32,789 nucleotides of DNA from Lachnospiraceae bacterium. GTDB taxonomy: Bacteria > Bacillota > Clostridia > Lachnospirales > Lachnospiraceae. Where the stretch lies: positions 1 to 32,789 of the forward strand of contig JAILNG010000093.1 of NCBI GenBank assembly GCA_024691875.1. Reading direction: 5' to 3'. This document shows, in pieces, positions 15,075 to 23,943 of this stretch; positions within the stretch are counted from its first letter, which is position 1, and each line of letters begins with the position of its first letter. The position numbers and the translations under genes are program-made. The notes under the pieces are model-generated. The model was not told the origin of the DNA. It made no database searches and saw nothing but the letters and a program-made list of their open reading frames with translations.

Positions 15075-16712
15075 ATGAAGAAAATCGTAGCATGGTTCAA
15101 TTACAAGGCATCTTTGAGAACAAAGATCCTGCTTTCCATTACCGTTATCCAGGGTGTGATCTTAGCGTTCTTCGGCTTTTTTGTTTTCAGTGCTCAGGGC
15201 ATAATCATTAAAAAAATGTCCGATTCCCCCGAGGAAATGACAAGATACTTAAACGAATTCAAACCCACAAGGGTGTCATACATCGTTGTGGCTATTGTTA
15301 TGCTCATGATCTCTGTCAGCATATCTGATTTTCTTATCAGCGTGGTCATCAAAAGACTGAAAAGGCTCACCAGACAGGCAGACGGAGTGGCAATGGGAGA
15401 CCTTGACGCTATCCCTAAGACCGAAGCCACCGATGAGATCGGTGTTGTAACAAACAGTATCAGTGTCATGGCCGACAACCTTAAGGAGAAAGCGGCTGCG
15501 GCAAGAGCGGCAGACTCCACCAAGACGGATTTCCTGGCAAGAATGTCCCATGACATCAGAACTCCTATGAATGCCATTCACGGAATGGTAGAGATCATTA
15601 AGAAAAATCCCGAGGACAACAGACGTGTCCGTGATTGCATCAGAAAGATCGACATCAGTTCCAGCCACCTTTTGGTTCTGATCGATGAGATCCTTGACAT
15701 GTCGAAACTTGATAACGGTGACATTGAGATCACCAACGAGAGTTTTGACATCGGAGAAGTTTTGAGACAGAGTCTGGAATTTGCGGTAGGACAGGCCGAA
15801 GAGAGAGACATTTGCGTGTTCATGGACAGTTCGGACCTTACAGTTACCAAGGTTGTGGGTTGCGAGCTATACACGAGAAGGATCTTCACCAACCTGCTCA
15901 GCAATGCGATAAAATTCAACAAAGACAACGGAAATGTTACCATAGAAGTGAGTGAGGAAGTGATCGACAGAAAGAGAGTTGTCTACACTTTCAGCATCGA
16001 GGATTCCGGCATCGGAATGAGCAGAGAGTTTGTAAGCAATGCTTTTGAACCCTTTGCCCAGGAAAATTCGGGCGCGAGATCCGATTACACGGGAACAGGC
16101 CTCGGTCTTGCCATTGTTAAAAAGCTTGTGGAAGCCATGGGCGGCAGGATCGAGCTGAAGAGCGAGATCGGTGAAGGTTCCAGATTTACTTTTTCTATTC
16201 CTTTCGCTATCGATTGTAAGACCAACGAGAGTGAAGAGGAAAGAGCGGAGAACATAGGAACCGGAATTGCCGGCTCTCACATGCTTCTGGTTGAAGATAA
16301 CGAATTAAATCTTGAAATAGCCAAGTTCATGCTGGAGGACAGAAATGTAGTGGTTGACACCGCGGTAAACGGACTTGAAGCCGTTCAGATCTTCGAAAAG
16401 TCAGCACCTTTTACTTACGATCTCATTCTTATGGACATTATGATGCCTGAACTGGATGGTATCGAGGCAACAAAGAGGATAAGGAACATGACGAGGGCAG
16501 ATGCCAAGATCGTCCCGATAGTAGCTCTTTCCGCCAACACTTATGCAGAGGATATCAGGGTATCCAGAGAAGCAGGTATGGATGATCATCTTGCAAAGCC
16601 TATAGACGTAGAACGTCTCTATGAAGTAATTACAAGGCTTAAAAAGCTTTACGATGCGAAGAGGATCGAGAGACCTTATTCACAGCTTTTTACAGGCGAT
16701 TCATTGAAGTAA
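15075..16712 (+). CDS. Hybrid membrane histidine kinase with receiver domain
   Basis: A 545-residue sensor kinase. Two transmembrane helices (about 17-40 and 68-92) enclose a very short outer loop of about 27 residues. A HAMP segment (about 93-145), a DHp domain with His159 in FLARMSHDIRTPMNAI, an ATPase domain with N-box LLSNAIKF, SGIGM and GTGLGLAIVKKL, and a receiver domain with Asp454 in LILMDIMMPELDG follow. All catalytic residues are intact. The tiny outer loop suggests membrane or intracellular sensing. No output regulator is adjacent, so the signal probably passes through a separate Hpt protein or the receiver domain acts in feedback. A TATAAT at 15021 may be a private promoter, but its -35 is poor. 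Confidence 0.92.
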   Translation: MKKIVAWFNYKASLRTKILLSITVIQGVILAFFGFFVFSAQGIIIKKMSDSPEEMTRYLNEFKPTRVSYIVVAIVMLMISVSISDFLISVVIKRLKRLTRQADGVAMGDLDAIPKTEATDEIGVVTNSISVMADNLKEKAAAARAADSTKTDFLARMSHDIRTPMNAIHGMVEIIKKNPEDNRRVRDCIRKIDISSSHLLVLIDEILDMSKLDNGDIEITNESFDIGEVLRQSLEFAVGQAEERDICVFMDSSDLTVTKVVGCELYTRRIFTNLLSNAIKFNKDNGNVTIEVSEEVIDRKRVVYTFSIEDSGIGMSREFVSNAFEPFAQENSGARSDYTGTGLGLAIVKKLVEAMGGRIELKSEIGEGSRFTFSIPFAIDCKTNESEEERAENIGTGIAGSHMLLVEDNELNLEIAKFMLEDRNVVVDTAVNGLEAVQIFEKSAPFTYDLILMDIMMPELDGIEATKRIRNMTRADAKIVPIVALSANTYAEDIRVSREAGMDDHLAKPIDVERLYEVITRLKKLYDAKRIERPYSQLFTGDSLK

Positions 16713-16722
16713 CATGCAAGTT

Positions 16723-16753
16723 ACACGGCGGATTTTCCGCCGTGTTTTTTTCT
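16723..16753 (+). terminator. Terminator after the histidine kinase gene
   Basis: ACACGGCGG (16723-16731) pairs with CCGCCGTGT (16737-16745) and is followed by a long T-run. Confidence 0.92.
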
Positions 16754-16847
16754 TGTCAAAAAAATGTCTTTTTTTAAACAAACTGCGAAACCTAAGCGGA
16801 ATTATTACGACTAATAGAGAAGAGACGAAAAATCATATAGGGGAAAC

Positions 16848-16852
16848 GGAGG
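16848..16852 (+). promoter_or_regulatory. Ribosome site that decides the ABC ATPase start
   Basis: GGAGG lies 8 nt before the in-frame TTG at 16861. An ATG at 16891 has no comparable site. The frame upstream runs back through a terminator and cannot be coding. Confidence 0.65.
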
Positions 16853-16860
16853 TAAATGCT

Positions 16861-17589
16861 TTGAGCGAGGAAACAAAAGCTCGAAAGAAAATGATCGAAG
16901 TTCGAAATCTGAAAAAGATCTATCGAATGGGTGAAGAAAAGATCAAGGCTGTGGACGATGTTTCGTTCGAAGTGCTGGACGGTGATTTCTGCTGCCTTAT
17001 CGGTACTTCGGGATCCGGAAAATCAACCATCCTGAATCTTCTTGCGGGTATAGAAAAAGCGACTTCGGGAGACATCATCCTAAGAGGAAAAAACATAACC
17101 CGAATGTCGGAAGCAAGGCTTGCGGGATTCAGACAAAGCAGCCTGGGGTTTGTATTTCAATCATATAACCTGATAGGAACCATGACTGCACTTGAAAATG
17201 TGGAGCTTCCTTTAATCTTTAAGAGAGAGAAGAGGAAGGTAAGACGCAAAAAATCCGAAGAGATGCTTAAGAAGGTCGGCTTGGAAAAACGTATGGATCA
17301 CAAGCCTTCCGAAATGAGCGGAGGTCAGCAGCAAAGAGTGGGTATTGCCCGTGCTTTTGTGGCAAAACCTAAGATCATATTTGCGGATGAACCCACAGGT
17401 AACCTGGACACCAAGACAACAGTGGAGGTTATGACACTTATAAAACAGATGGCAAAAGAAAACCATCAGACCATAGTAATGGTTACACACGATCCGACAC
17501 TTACGGAATATGCGGATAAGGTCATAAGGATCTCGGACGGAAAAATAGTTGAAACAAAGATTAATCAGGCTGCGGATGCGGCTAATTAA
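16861..17589 (+). CDS. ABC transporter ATP-binding protein (MacB/LolD type)
   Basis: The 242-residue ATPase powers an exporter with the two genes that follow. Walker A is GTSGSGKST, the Q-loop lies in VFQSYNL, the signature is MSGGQQQRVGIARAF, and Walker B is IIFADEPTGNLD followed by the H-loop VMVTHD. This arrangement is typical of the MacB/LolD/FtsE group. The TTG start is chosen by its ribosome site; the alternative ATG at 16891 would shorten it by 10 residues. The next gene starts 18 bp after its stop, and the permease follows that, so the three form one unit. Confidence 0.92.
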   Translation: MSEETKARKKMIEVRNLKKIYRMGEEKIKAVDDVSFEVLDGDFCCLIGTSGSGKSTILNLLAGIEKATSGDIILRGKNITRMSEARLAGFRQSSLGFVFQSYNLIGTMTALENVELPLIFKREKRKVRRKKSEEMLKKVGLEKRMDHKPSEMSGGQQQRVGIARAFVAKPKIIFADEPTGNLDTKTTVEVMTLIKQMAKENHQTIVMVTHDPTLTEYADKVIRISDGKIVETKINQAADAAN

Positions 17590-17591
17590 AT

Positions 17592-17597
17592 GAGGAG
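17592..17597 (+). promoter_or_regulatory. Ribosome site that decides the start of the surface protein
   Basis: GAGGAGG-type sequence lies inside the longer reading frame just after an ATG at 17590, and 10 nt before the ATG at 17608. The latter is therefore the start. Confidence 0.75.
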
Positions 17598-17607
17598 GCT
17601 CTTAATA

Positions 17608-19824
17608 ATGAAATCAGCTTTAAGAAAGGCAGCGGCAGCCACACTTGCACTTCTTCTCTCAGTCAGTGCAACAATTGCCGGAAACAGCGGCGTTAAGGCA
17701 TATGCAAACTCGATCAACGGATCGAATGCCGACTATGCACAATTTGACAGAGACAGGATCCAGCAGCCGGATTCGGCACTGGTTCTGATCTACGGTCCCG
17801 ATGCCCTGATGGTGGAAGCGGGAGAAAGCTATCACATCACTCAGCGCTTTTTGCTTACGGAAGGTACAAGAAACTACACGGATCCCGTGTTTATCGGTAA
17901 ATCCGATGACAACATGGTGGCTTTCAGCAAGATCGAAGTAAAGCCCTACGATCAGTATGCAATTTCAACCGATATTAAGCTTCGTTACAACATGGCGGTT
18001 GAAGTTAATTACGATATTACCGTAAGTGATCTTGCCAAGGTCGGAAAGATCAGCTTTGGCATCACGGCTTACGATTCAAAGCCCATCGGTTACGATGAGA
18101 ACAAGAATGCATCCTATGCAAACACAGGCGCATTTAAGATCAGCCTTGATGTAGTGACTGCAAGCAGCGAGCCCTTGTTTGTACTTGAAAGCGATCCCAG
18201 ATTCACAGCTAAGGCAGGAGAGTATTTTGAGATCCCCGTTCAGATGAAAAATGTGGGAGAGATGGATGCATATGATGTTTATGTAGCCATCGGAGGAAAC
18301 AGCAATCTTATTTCAGCTGATGCTCCCATGAAGCAGAAAATGGGTTCCACTCCTCATGAAGGAACGATCAGCGCAACCTTTAAATTCCTTGTTGAAGCGG
18401 AAGCAAAGTCTTCAAGATTTAATCTTCCCATCACTGTAAGCTGCAGGGATTACTCCGGAGCAACTTACTCCGATTCCAGCTATTATGTTATCGTGGATCT
18501 TGTGGGAGTGGAAGAATTTACAAGAGCTTCCAACTTTATTGTAAAGAATGTTAAGCAGTCCCCCGAAAAGCCCAAGGGAGGCGAGAACGTAACTCTTACC
18601 TTTGATCTTGAGAACAACGGTGATACTGATTTCAGAAATATAAAGCTTTTACTCGGAAATGTTTCATCCTCAGCTTTTGAGCCCATTGATTCAAATCCTT
18701 ATATTTTGGTAGGCGATCTTGACGGAAGAAAAACAAAGAAGATGAGTGTTACTTACAAGTGCGGTAACAACATCTCCGGCGGAACAAACGGACTTACTTT
18801 GAACTTTACTGCTCAGGACAAGCACGGTGCTGATATTGACGGCAGTGCGACAGTTTACGTTTTGAATGTTGTGGCAGGCAGAAGCGGTGACAGCAATACG
18901 GTTTCCAAGCCTAAGCTCATGGTTACGGATTTCTCCACGGATGTTGAAGAGATTCTTGCGGGAAGCAAGTTTGAGTACAGATTTAACATTAAGAATACAA
19001 ACGAAGAAACTGTAGCAAGAAACATCAAAGTAAAGGTTACGAGCCAGAGCTTTTCTGTTACGGCCGGAAGTAACACATTTTTCGTGAGTGAGATCCTTCC
19101 CGGAGAAGAAAAGGAGATCTCCATCAACTTAAAGGCTTCTTCATCTCTTCAGACCGGAGCTTATCCCATCAATGTGGAGATGGAGTACGAATACGACGGT
19201 GAAACCAAGACTGAGAACGGAAACGGTGTAACTGCAAGCGACGAGATTCTTTTGCAGGTTAATGAACTTTTAAGAGCTCAGTGCGAAAACATCCAAGTGG
19301 GTGACTGGAACATGCCTACCGTTGGATCCACATGCCCGCTGACTTTTGAATTCTATAACATGGGCCGTTCAACTCTCAATAATGTTTATGTTACCGTTGA
19401 AGGTGATTTTGAACTTGCAACCGGTAATTCCCATTACATCGGTAATATAGGACCCGGTGCACCGGAGTTCGTTGAATGCACAGTGAGACCTTTGATCTCG
19501 GGAGATGCTGAATGCAGACTCATCATTCACATGGAAGATTCCAACGGTGAGGAAGTAACGAAGGAAAACAGCTCCGTCGTATTTATCAGTGATTCAAACG
19601 GCGGAGGCATCAACGGCGGAATGGATATCGGTATCATTGATTATCCTATCGACGGGGGAATGACAGATCCCGGAATGGTTCCCGAAGCAGGCGAGAAAGG
19701 CAAAAAGGTAAACGTTCCTCTTGTTGTCGGCGCAGTGGCAGCGGTTGTGATAATCGCAGTTGTTGTAGTCGTTGTTGTAAAAAAGAAAAAGAAGGCAGCC
19801 AAGGAAGAAGAGTTTGACGATTAA
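17608..19824 (+). CDS. Surface-anchored CARDB-like protein of an ABC exporter
   Basis: A 738-residue exported protein. It has a typical signal peptide (MKSALRKAAAATLALLLSVS, ending near AYANS). A long extracellular region of repeated beta-sandwich modules follows, resembling CARDB/S-layer-type domains. Each has phrases such as EIPVQMKNVGEMDAYDVYV, VTLTFDLENNGDTDFRNIKL and LTFEFYNMGRSTLNNVYV. It ends with one transmembrane helix (VVGAVAAVVIIAVVVVVVV) and a lysine-rich cytoplasmic tail. It lies between the ATPase and permease genes. The position matches that of the adaptor (MacA) in Gram-negative systems, but the fold is different. It probably receives or guides an exported substrate outside the membrane. 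The substrate is unknown. Confidence 0.75.
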   Translation: MKSALRKAAAATLALLLSVSATIAGNSGVKAYANSINGSNADYAQFDRDRIQQPDSALVLIYGPDALMVEAGESYHITQRFLLTEGTRNYTDPVFIGKSDDNMVAFSKIEVKPYDQYAISTDIKLRYNMAVEVNYDITVSDLAKVGKISFGITAYDSKPIGYDENKNASYANTGAFKISLDVVTASSEPLFVLESDPRFTAKAGEYFEIPVQMKNVGEMDAYDVYVAIGGNSNLISADAPMKQKMGSTPHEGTISATFKFLVEAEAKSSRFNLPITVSCRDYSGATYSDSSYYVIVDLVGVEEFTRASNFIVKNVKQSPEKPKGGENVTLTFDLENNGDTDFRNIKLLLGNVSSSAFEPIDSNPYILVGDLDGRKTKKMSVTYKCGNNISGGTNGLTLNFTAQDKHGADIDGSATVYVLNVVAGRSGDSNTVSKPKLMVTDFSTDVEEILAGSKFEYRFNIKNTNEETVARNIKVKVTSQSFSVTAGSNTFFVSEILPGEEKEISINLKASSSLQTGAYPINVEMEYEYDGETKTENGNGVTASDEILLQVNELLRAQCENIQVGDWNMPTVGSTCPLTFEFYNMGRSTLNNVYVTVEGDFELATGNSHYIGNIGPGAPEFVECTVRPLISGDAECRLIIHMEDSNGEEVTKENSSVVFISDSNGGGINGGMDIGIIDYPIDGGMTDPGMVPEAGEKGKKVNVPLVVGAVAAVVIIAVVVVVVVKKKKKAAKEEEFDD

Positions 19825-19838
19825 ATGAGGGCTTTTAT

Positions 19839-21188
19839 ATGAATTTATGGGACTTATTAAAGATGGGTCTTCGTAATCTCTCCAGACGAAAAGCCCGAAC
19901 GGCGCTGACTGTAGTGGGCGTGGTCATCGGTACTGTCTCTATCGTTTCAATGGTTTCCATCGGCATAGGCATCAATGAGACTTTCGAAAAAACCTACATG
20001 GAAAACGGTGCCATGACGGTCATTCAGATTCAGCAATACAGTTCGAATTTTGATGAAAACGGAAACTGGGCGGGAGAGACAAAACAGACACTGGACGATA
20101 CGCTGATCGAGCAATTGCGCGGGATCGAGCATGTTAAGGCGATCGCGCCGATCATCGATCAAAACGGTCAGTTTAAGATCGGAAAGTACACTACTTACGT
20201 ACAGCTTCGAGCCATCGGACGAGAGGCTTTCGGCGAATTCGGTTTTCCCGGATTGACCTACGGAACCTATCCAACCGAAACGGATAACAAAAAGATAGTA
20301 ATAGCTAACGGTACGCTGCAGAATTTTTACTACAGTAACGGTAGAAAATACGAAGATAAAACAGTGGATCCCACTCAGGAAAAGATCACTTTTACTTTTC
20401 CCGAATGGAATTATCAAAAGAACCCAAGGAAAAAAGATTTTAAGATCGAAATGAATCCCGGCCTCGGAAACTTTGCCGTTATGGAAGAATCCGACAACTG
20501 GGAATACAACTCCACATGCTATGTGGATATGGATTTCTTTAAGGAGATCTGGAAACAATATGCCTCGACGCTGACAGTAGCCGACAGAAAGCGTGCTATG
20601 CAGGTGCTCGAGTCCTACTCCTCGATCTATGTGAATGTTGATAACATCGACAACGTGGTAGAGGTCCAGGAAGCTATTAAAGAACTGGGCTACGGTACAT
20701 ACAGCGATATGCAGTATCTGGAACCCTTGCAGCAGACTTCCAACATGATCCAGGTGGTGCTGGGTGCCATCGGTGCGCTGGCAATGCTGGTTTCGGCCAT
20801 TAACATTGCAAATACGATGGTCATGTCCATTTACGAGCGAACAAGAGAGATCGGTATCATGAAGGTACTGGGATGTAAGGTGTATGACATCAGAAGACTT
20901 TTCCTTTATGAAGCGGCGCTGATCGGACTTATGGGCGGTATCATCGGTATCGTGCTCAGTTATCTGGTTTCGTTCTTTATAAACAAATACGGACAACCGA
21001 TCTTTGCAGCCATCATGCAGACAAGTGCTGTTTATGATGTTGAAGGTGCAAAGTTCTCGGTGATCCCTTTCTGGCTTCCTTTTGCGGCTGCTATCTTCGG
21101 AATGTTTGTCGGCGTGGTATCGGGATACATTCCTGCCCGCAGGGCAACGAAGATCTCGGCTATAGAGGCCATGAAATCAAATCAATAA
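19839..21188 (+). CDS. MacB/FtsX-family ABC transporter permease
   Basis: A 449-residue permease with the four-helix MacB layout. One N-terminal transmembrane helix follows NLSRRKARTALT (about 23-45), then a large extracytoplasmic domain to about 300. Three C-terminal helices follow, with the conserved linker MSIYERTREIGIMKVLGC and the ending IPARRATKISAIEAMKSNQ. The ribosome site is weak (GAGGG). It completes the exporter with the ATPase and surface protein genes upstream. This family usually exports peptides, lipids or antibiotics or works as a mechanotransmitter, not as an importer. A terminator follows at 21218. Confidence 0.93.
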   Translation: MNLWDLLKMGLRNLSRRKARTALTVVGVVIGTVSIVSMVSIGIGINETFEKTYMENGAMTVIQIQQYSSNFDENGNWAGETKQTLDDTLIEQLRGIEHVKAIAPIIDQNGQFKIGKYTTYVQLRAIGREAFGEFGFPGLTYGTYPTETDNKKIVIANGTLQNFYYSNGRKYEDKTVDPTQEKITFTFPEWNYQKNPRKKDFKIEMNPGLGNFAVMEESDNWEYNSTCYVDMDFFKEIWKQYASTLTVADRKRAMQVLESYSSIYVNVDNIDNVVEVQEAIKELGYGTYSDMQYLEPLQQTSNMIQVVLGAIGALAMLVSAINIANTMVMSIYERTREIGIMKVLGCKVYDIRRLFLYEAALIGLMGGIIGIVLSYLVSFFINKYGQPIFAAIMQTSAVYDVEGAKFSVIPFWLPFAAAIFGMFVGVVSGYIPARRATKISAIEAMKSNQ

Positions 21189-21217
21189 CAAGTGCAACTT
21201 TTATACAATACAAAGGC

Positions 21218-21247
21218 AGGCGGAGAAGGAGTCTCCGCTTGTTTTTT
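21218..21247 (+). terminator. Terminator of the ABC exporter operon
   Basis: GCGGAGA (21220-21226) pairs with TCTCCGC (21232-21238), with two to three more pairs at the base, followed by TTGTTTTTTT. Confidence 0.9.
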
Positions 21248-21295
21248 TGAGCCTTGGACACCAAATAAAATAAAGTGGCACATTTGATGGCAATA

Positions 21296-21304
21296 TGTTA
21301 TAAT
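21296..21304 (+). promoter_or_regulatory. Extended -10 promoter of the diguanylate cyclase gene
   Basis: TGTTATAAT is an extended -10 with a perfect TATAAT at 21299-21304. The -35 region at the right distance (TGGCAC, 21276-21281) is poor, as is common with extended -10 promoters. Confidence 0.6.
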
Positions 21305-21342
21305 ATAAAGGACTTTGGAAATGATTTCCGGGAAGGGAAAAT

Positions 21343-22500
21343 ATGCAGGAAAGACGAGCACCGAAAAACATATTGATGAGAAAAGAATTCATCGATATCA
21401 TAGGCAAAAGCAACATTTACAGATGCAGAGCGGGAGCTTTTGTACTCGGCATGTTTGCGGGCCTGGGCGTCATCCTTATGGGGACGCTTCAGCTTTCCGA
21501 GCAGAACATTTCTTTTATTGTGCCCGGTGCGATCTTTGCTCTTGTCTGTGCGATCTTTGGCATTGTTTTTCAGCTGATAGATCAGAATGAGGCGCGAGAA
21601 TACTACACTCTTGTTCCTTACGTTTTCATTGCTTTCATGATCGGATACGGCACCTTCCTGTCGGTTGTGACCACAAAGTGTTTCGAAAGCATATGCTTTT
21701 ATTACATTCTTGTGATCTTTTGTGCTTATACGGTTGTGTTCGGAAATGCGGCATACATCATTGTAATGCTGGCAGAACTTGTGGGGCTGGCTGTTATAAT
21801 CTTTTTCTCTTACAGATACGGAAAGCCGTTGAACTACATCCAGTACATCTTTGTGGTGGCGGCTCATGTGTTCTCGTTCATTCTTTCGAGAGAGAGCGAA
21901 CAGATGCGAACGGAGCTTGCAAGACAGGAGCTCATTGCAAAGAAAGAGGTTCGGCAGGCTGAGAGAGACCCGCTCACGGGACTTATTAACAGACGAGGAC
22001 TTGAAAGAGCGACGAAAAAGATCTTCAGAATGTGCCAGGAGAGTAATGCCCTTGTGGGCATGATGATCCTTGACATCGATCACTTTAAAAAGTACAACGA
22101 TGGATTCGGACATGTTCAGGGAGACCGTTGTCTTCAGATGGTTGCAAAATGCGTGGCGGATACTGTGGGGGAAAGAGGCTTTACTTCCAGGATCGGAGGG
22201 GAAGAGTTCTTGATCTTCATCTACGGAATGGACGCATCTTCCATTTACACTGTTGCGGAAGAAGTACGTTCGTCCGTCGAAGCGATGGGCATTCCTCATG
22301 CTACGGGCAAGAACGATGTGGTTACAGTCAGCATCGGAGTCTATATTTCGGAGCTGGATGAAAAAACCGGCTTTACGGACATCTACAACAAAGCGGACAA
22401 GTACCTGTATAAGGCAAAGCAGGGCGGAAGAAACAGAGTGGAATGCAACAGGAAACTCAAGGCAAGAATACCCTCTTCCGAAACAGGTGCGAAGTTCTAA
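21343..22500 (+). CDS. Membrane diguanylate cyclase (GGDEF)
   Basis: A 385-residue enzyme that makes cyclic di-GMP from two GTP. About six transmembrane helices occupy residues 28-182 and form an unclassified membrane sensor. A short coiled segment (about 183-207) leads into the GGDEF domain. DPLTGLINRR opens the domain, DIDHFKKYND holds a metal Asp, and the active-site loop is RIGGEEF (GGEEF at 285-289). The usual inhibitory I-site RxxD is absent; the aligned stretch reads RGFT and is shorter. Product inhibition is therefore probably weak. glmM begins 27 bp after its stop without an obvious promoter, so co-transcription is likely. Confidence 0.92.
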   Translation: MQERRAPKNILMRKEFIDIIGKSNIYRCRAGAFVLGMFAGLGVILMGTLQLSEQNISFIVPGAIFALVCAIFGIVFQLIDQNEAREYYTLVPYVFIAFMIGYGTFLSVVTTKCFESICFYYILVIFCAYTVVFGNAAYIIVMLAELVGLAVIIFFSYRYGKPLNYIQYIFVVAAHVFSFILSRESEQMRTELARQELIAKKEVRQAERDPLTGLINRRGLERATKKIFRMCQESNALVGMMILDIDHFKKYNDGFGHVQGDRCLQMVAKCVADTVGERGFTSRIGGEEFLIFIYGMDASSIYTVAEEVRSSVEAMGIPHATGKNDVVTVSIGVYISELDEKTGFTDIYNKADKYLYKAKQGGRNRVECNRKLKARIPSSETGAKF

Positions 22501-22527
22501 AAAATTACAGATCGGAGTTAGTTTGAA

Positions 22528-23871
22528 ATGGGTAAATACTTTGGTACCGACGGCTTCAGAGGTGAGGCAAATGTGGACCTCACGGTGGAACATGCATTTA
22601 AGGTCGGAAGGTTTTTGGGGTGCTACTACGGTAAGGAGCACAAGGCTAAGATCGTTATAGGAAAGGATACGAGACGATCAAGTTACATGTTTGAGTACTC
22701 GCTTGTTGCGGGACTCACTGCCGGAGGTGCAGATGTTTACCTTCTTCACGTAACCACGACACCCAGTGTGTCTTATGTTGTAAGAAGCGAGGATTTTGAC
22801 TGCGGCATCATGATCACCGCAAGCCATAATCCTTTTTATGATAACGGTATTAAGATCATTAACGGCAGCGGCTTTAAGCTGGAAGCGGATGTAGAGGCGC
22901 TGATCGAGGAATACATTGATTCGGAGGATGACAACCTTCCTCTTGCAAAAAAAGAAGCCATCGGAAGAACGGTGGACTACGCTATGGGAAGAAACCGTTA
23001 CATCGGTCATCTCATCTCACTTGCAACCAGATCCTTTGACGGAGTGAGAGTTGGACTGGATCTTTCCAACGGTTCGGCAACTACGGTTGCGAAAGGCGTG
23101 TTTGATGCTTTGGGAGCAAAGACTTATGTTTGCGCAAATGAACCTGATGGTTTGAACATCAACCTTAATTGTGGATCGACTCACATCGAAAATCTGCAGA
23201 AATTTGTTACCGAAAACAAATTGGACGTGGGTTTTGCTTACGACGGAGATGCTGACAGATGTATCTGCGTTGACGAAAAGGGCAATGTTCTGGACGGTGA
23301 CAGGATCATGTATCTTTGCGCCGTTTATATGGCACAGCGCGGGGAACTTAACAACAATACGGTTGTTACCACTGTAATGTCCAATATGGGCCTGTATAAA
23401 GCTTTGGAGAAAAAGGGCATAAGATACGAGCAGACCAAAGTCGGAGACAAATACGTCTTTGAAAATATGATGAAGAACAATCATTCTTTGGGCGGTGAAA
23501 ACTCCGGACACATCATCTTCTCCAAATACGCAAAAACGGGCGACGGCATTCTTACATCCATTAAGGTGATGGAAGTAATGCTGGAATCCAAATTACCTGT
23601 ATCGGAGCTGTCAAAAGAAATGAAGACCTATCCTCAGGTTTTAAAGAATGTTCGCGTTAAGGACAAGAAGGCGGCAAGGGAAGACAAGCGCGTCGAAGAA
23701 GCGGTAAATGCGGCAGAAAAAGAACTTGCGGGAGAGGGCAGAGTGCTCCTGAGAGAATCCGGAACCGAACCGGTCATCAGAGTTATGGCGGAAGCCTCAA
23801 ACATGCAGGTTTGCGAGAAAGTTGTTGATGATTTGATCGAAGTACTTGCAAAATGCGGTCATGTCTGCTAA
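22528..23871 (+). CDS. glmM: Phosphoglucosamine mutase
   Basis: It converts glucosamine-6-phosphate to glucosamine-1-phosphate, the step before UDP-GlcNAc for peptidoglycan. The 447 residues are full length. The N terminus is the family signature KYFGTDGFRGEAN. The phosphoserine loop is ITASHNP, the Mg2+ loop is DGDADRCI, the sugar-binding loop is GGENSGHI, and the phosphate-binding loop is RESGTEPVIRVM. The gene sits between a diguanylate cyclase and the tig-clpP-clpX cluster. A hairpin straddles its stop codon but has no T-run, so read-through into tig is possible. Confidence 0.96.
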   Translation: MGKYFGTDGFRGEANVDLTVEHAFKVGRFLGCYYGKEHKAKIVIGKDTRRSSYMFEYSLVAGLTAGGADVYLLHVTTTPSVSYVVRSEDFDCGIMITASHNPFYDNGIKIINGSGFKLEADVEALIEEYIDSEDDNLPLAKKEAIGRTVDYAMGRNRYIGHLISLATRSFDGVRVGLDLSNGSATTVAKGVFDALGAKTYVCANEPDGLNINLNCGSTHIENLQKFVTENKLDVGFAYDGDADRCICVDEKGNVLDGDRIMYLCAVYMAQRGELNNNTVVTTVMSNMGLYKALEKKGIRYEQTKVGDKYVFENMMKNNHSLGGENSGHIIFSKYAKTGDGILTSIKVMEVMLESKLPVSELSKEMKTYPQVLKNVRVKDKKAAREDKRVEEAVNAAEKELAGEGRVLLRESGTEPVIRVMAEASNMQVCEKVVDDLIEVLAKCGHVC

Positions 23872-23943
23872 AATGTTCTATTTGCAGACTGAAAATAGAA
23901 GACAGAATACAATAGAAGGCATCAGAAAAGGAGTATTTTTAAA

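Noticed and set aside
16714..16860. N-terminal extension of the ABC ATPase
   Set aside because: It would begin at the base of the kinase terminator, and the encoded residues do not resemble the family. GGAGG plus TTG at 16861 gives a normal N terminus.
19947..20996. 349-codon open frame antisense to the permease gene
   Set aside because: It mirrors a real gene with clear family motifs. The antisense product is low-quality and Cys/His-rich, without a start signal.
21276..21294. Sigma-54-type promoter (TGGCAC followed by GGCA)
   Set aside because: The distance between the GG and GC elements is 11 rather than 10 bp. An extended -10 TGTTATAAT explains the promoter better, and no sigma-54 activator is visible.
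21298..22641. 447-codon open frame antisense to the diguanylate cyclase gene
   Set aside because: It is a shadow of strongly supported coding sequence on the plus strand. The product has no recognisable motif and no ribosome site or promoter was seen.
23863..23889. Terminator between glmM and tig
   Set aside because: GTCTGC/GCAGAC form a hairpin across the glmM stop codon, but no T-run follows. At most it is an RNA-processing or stability element.
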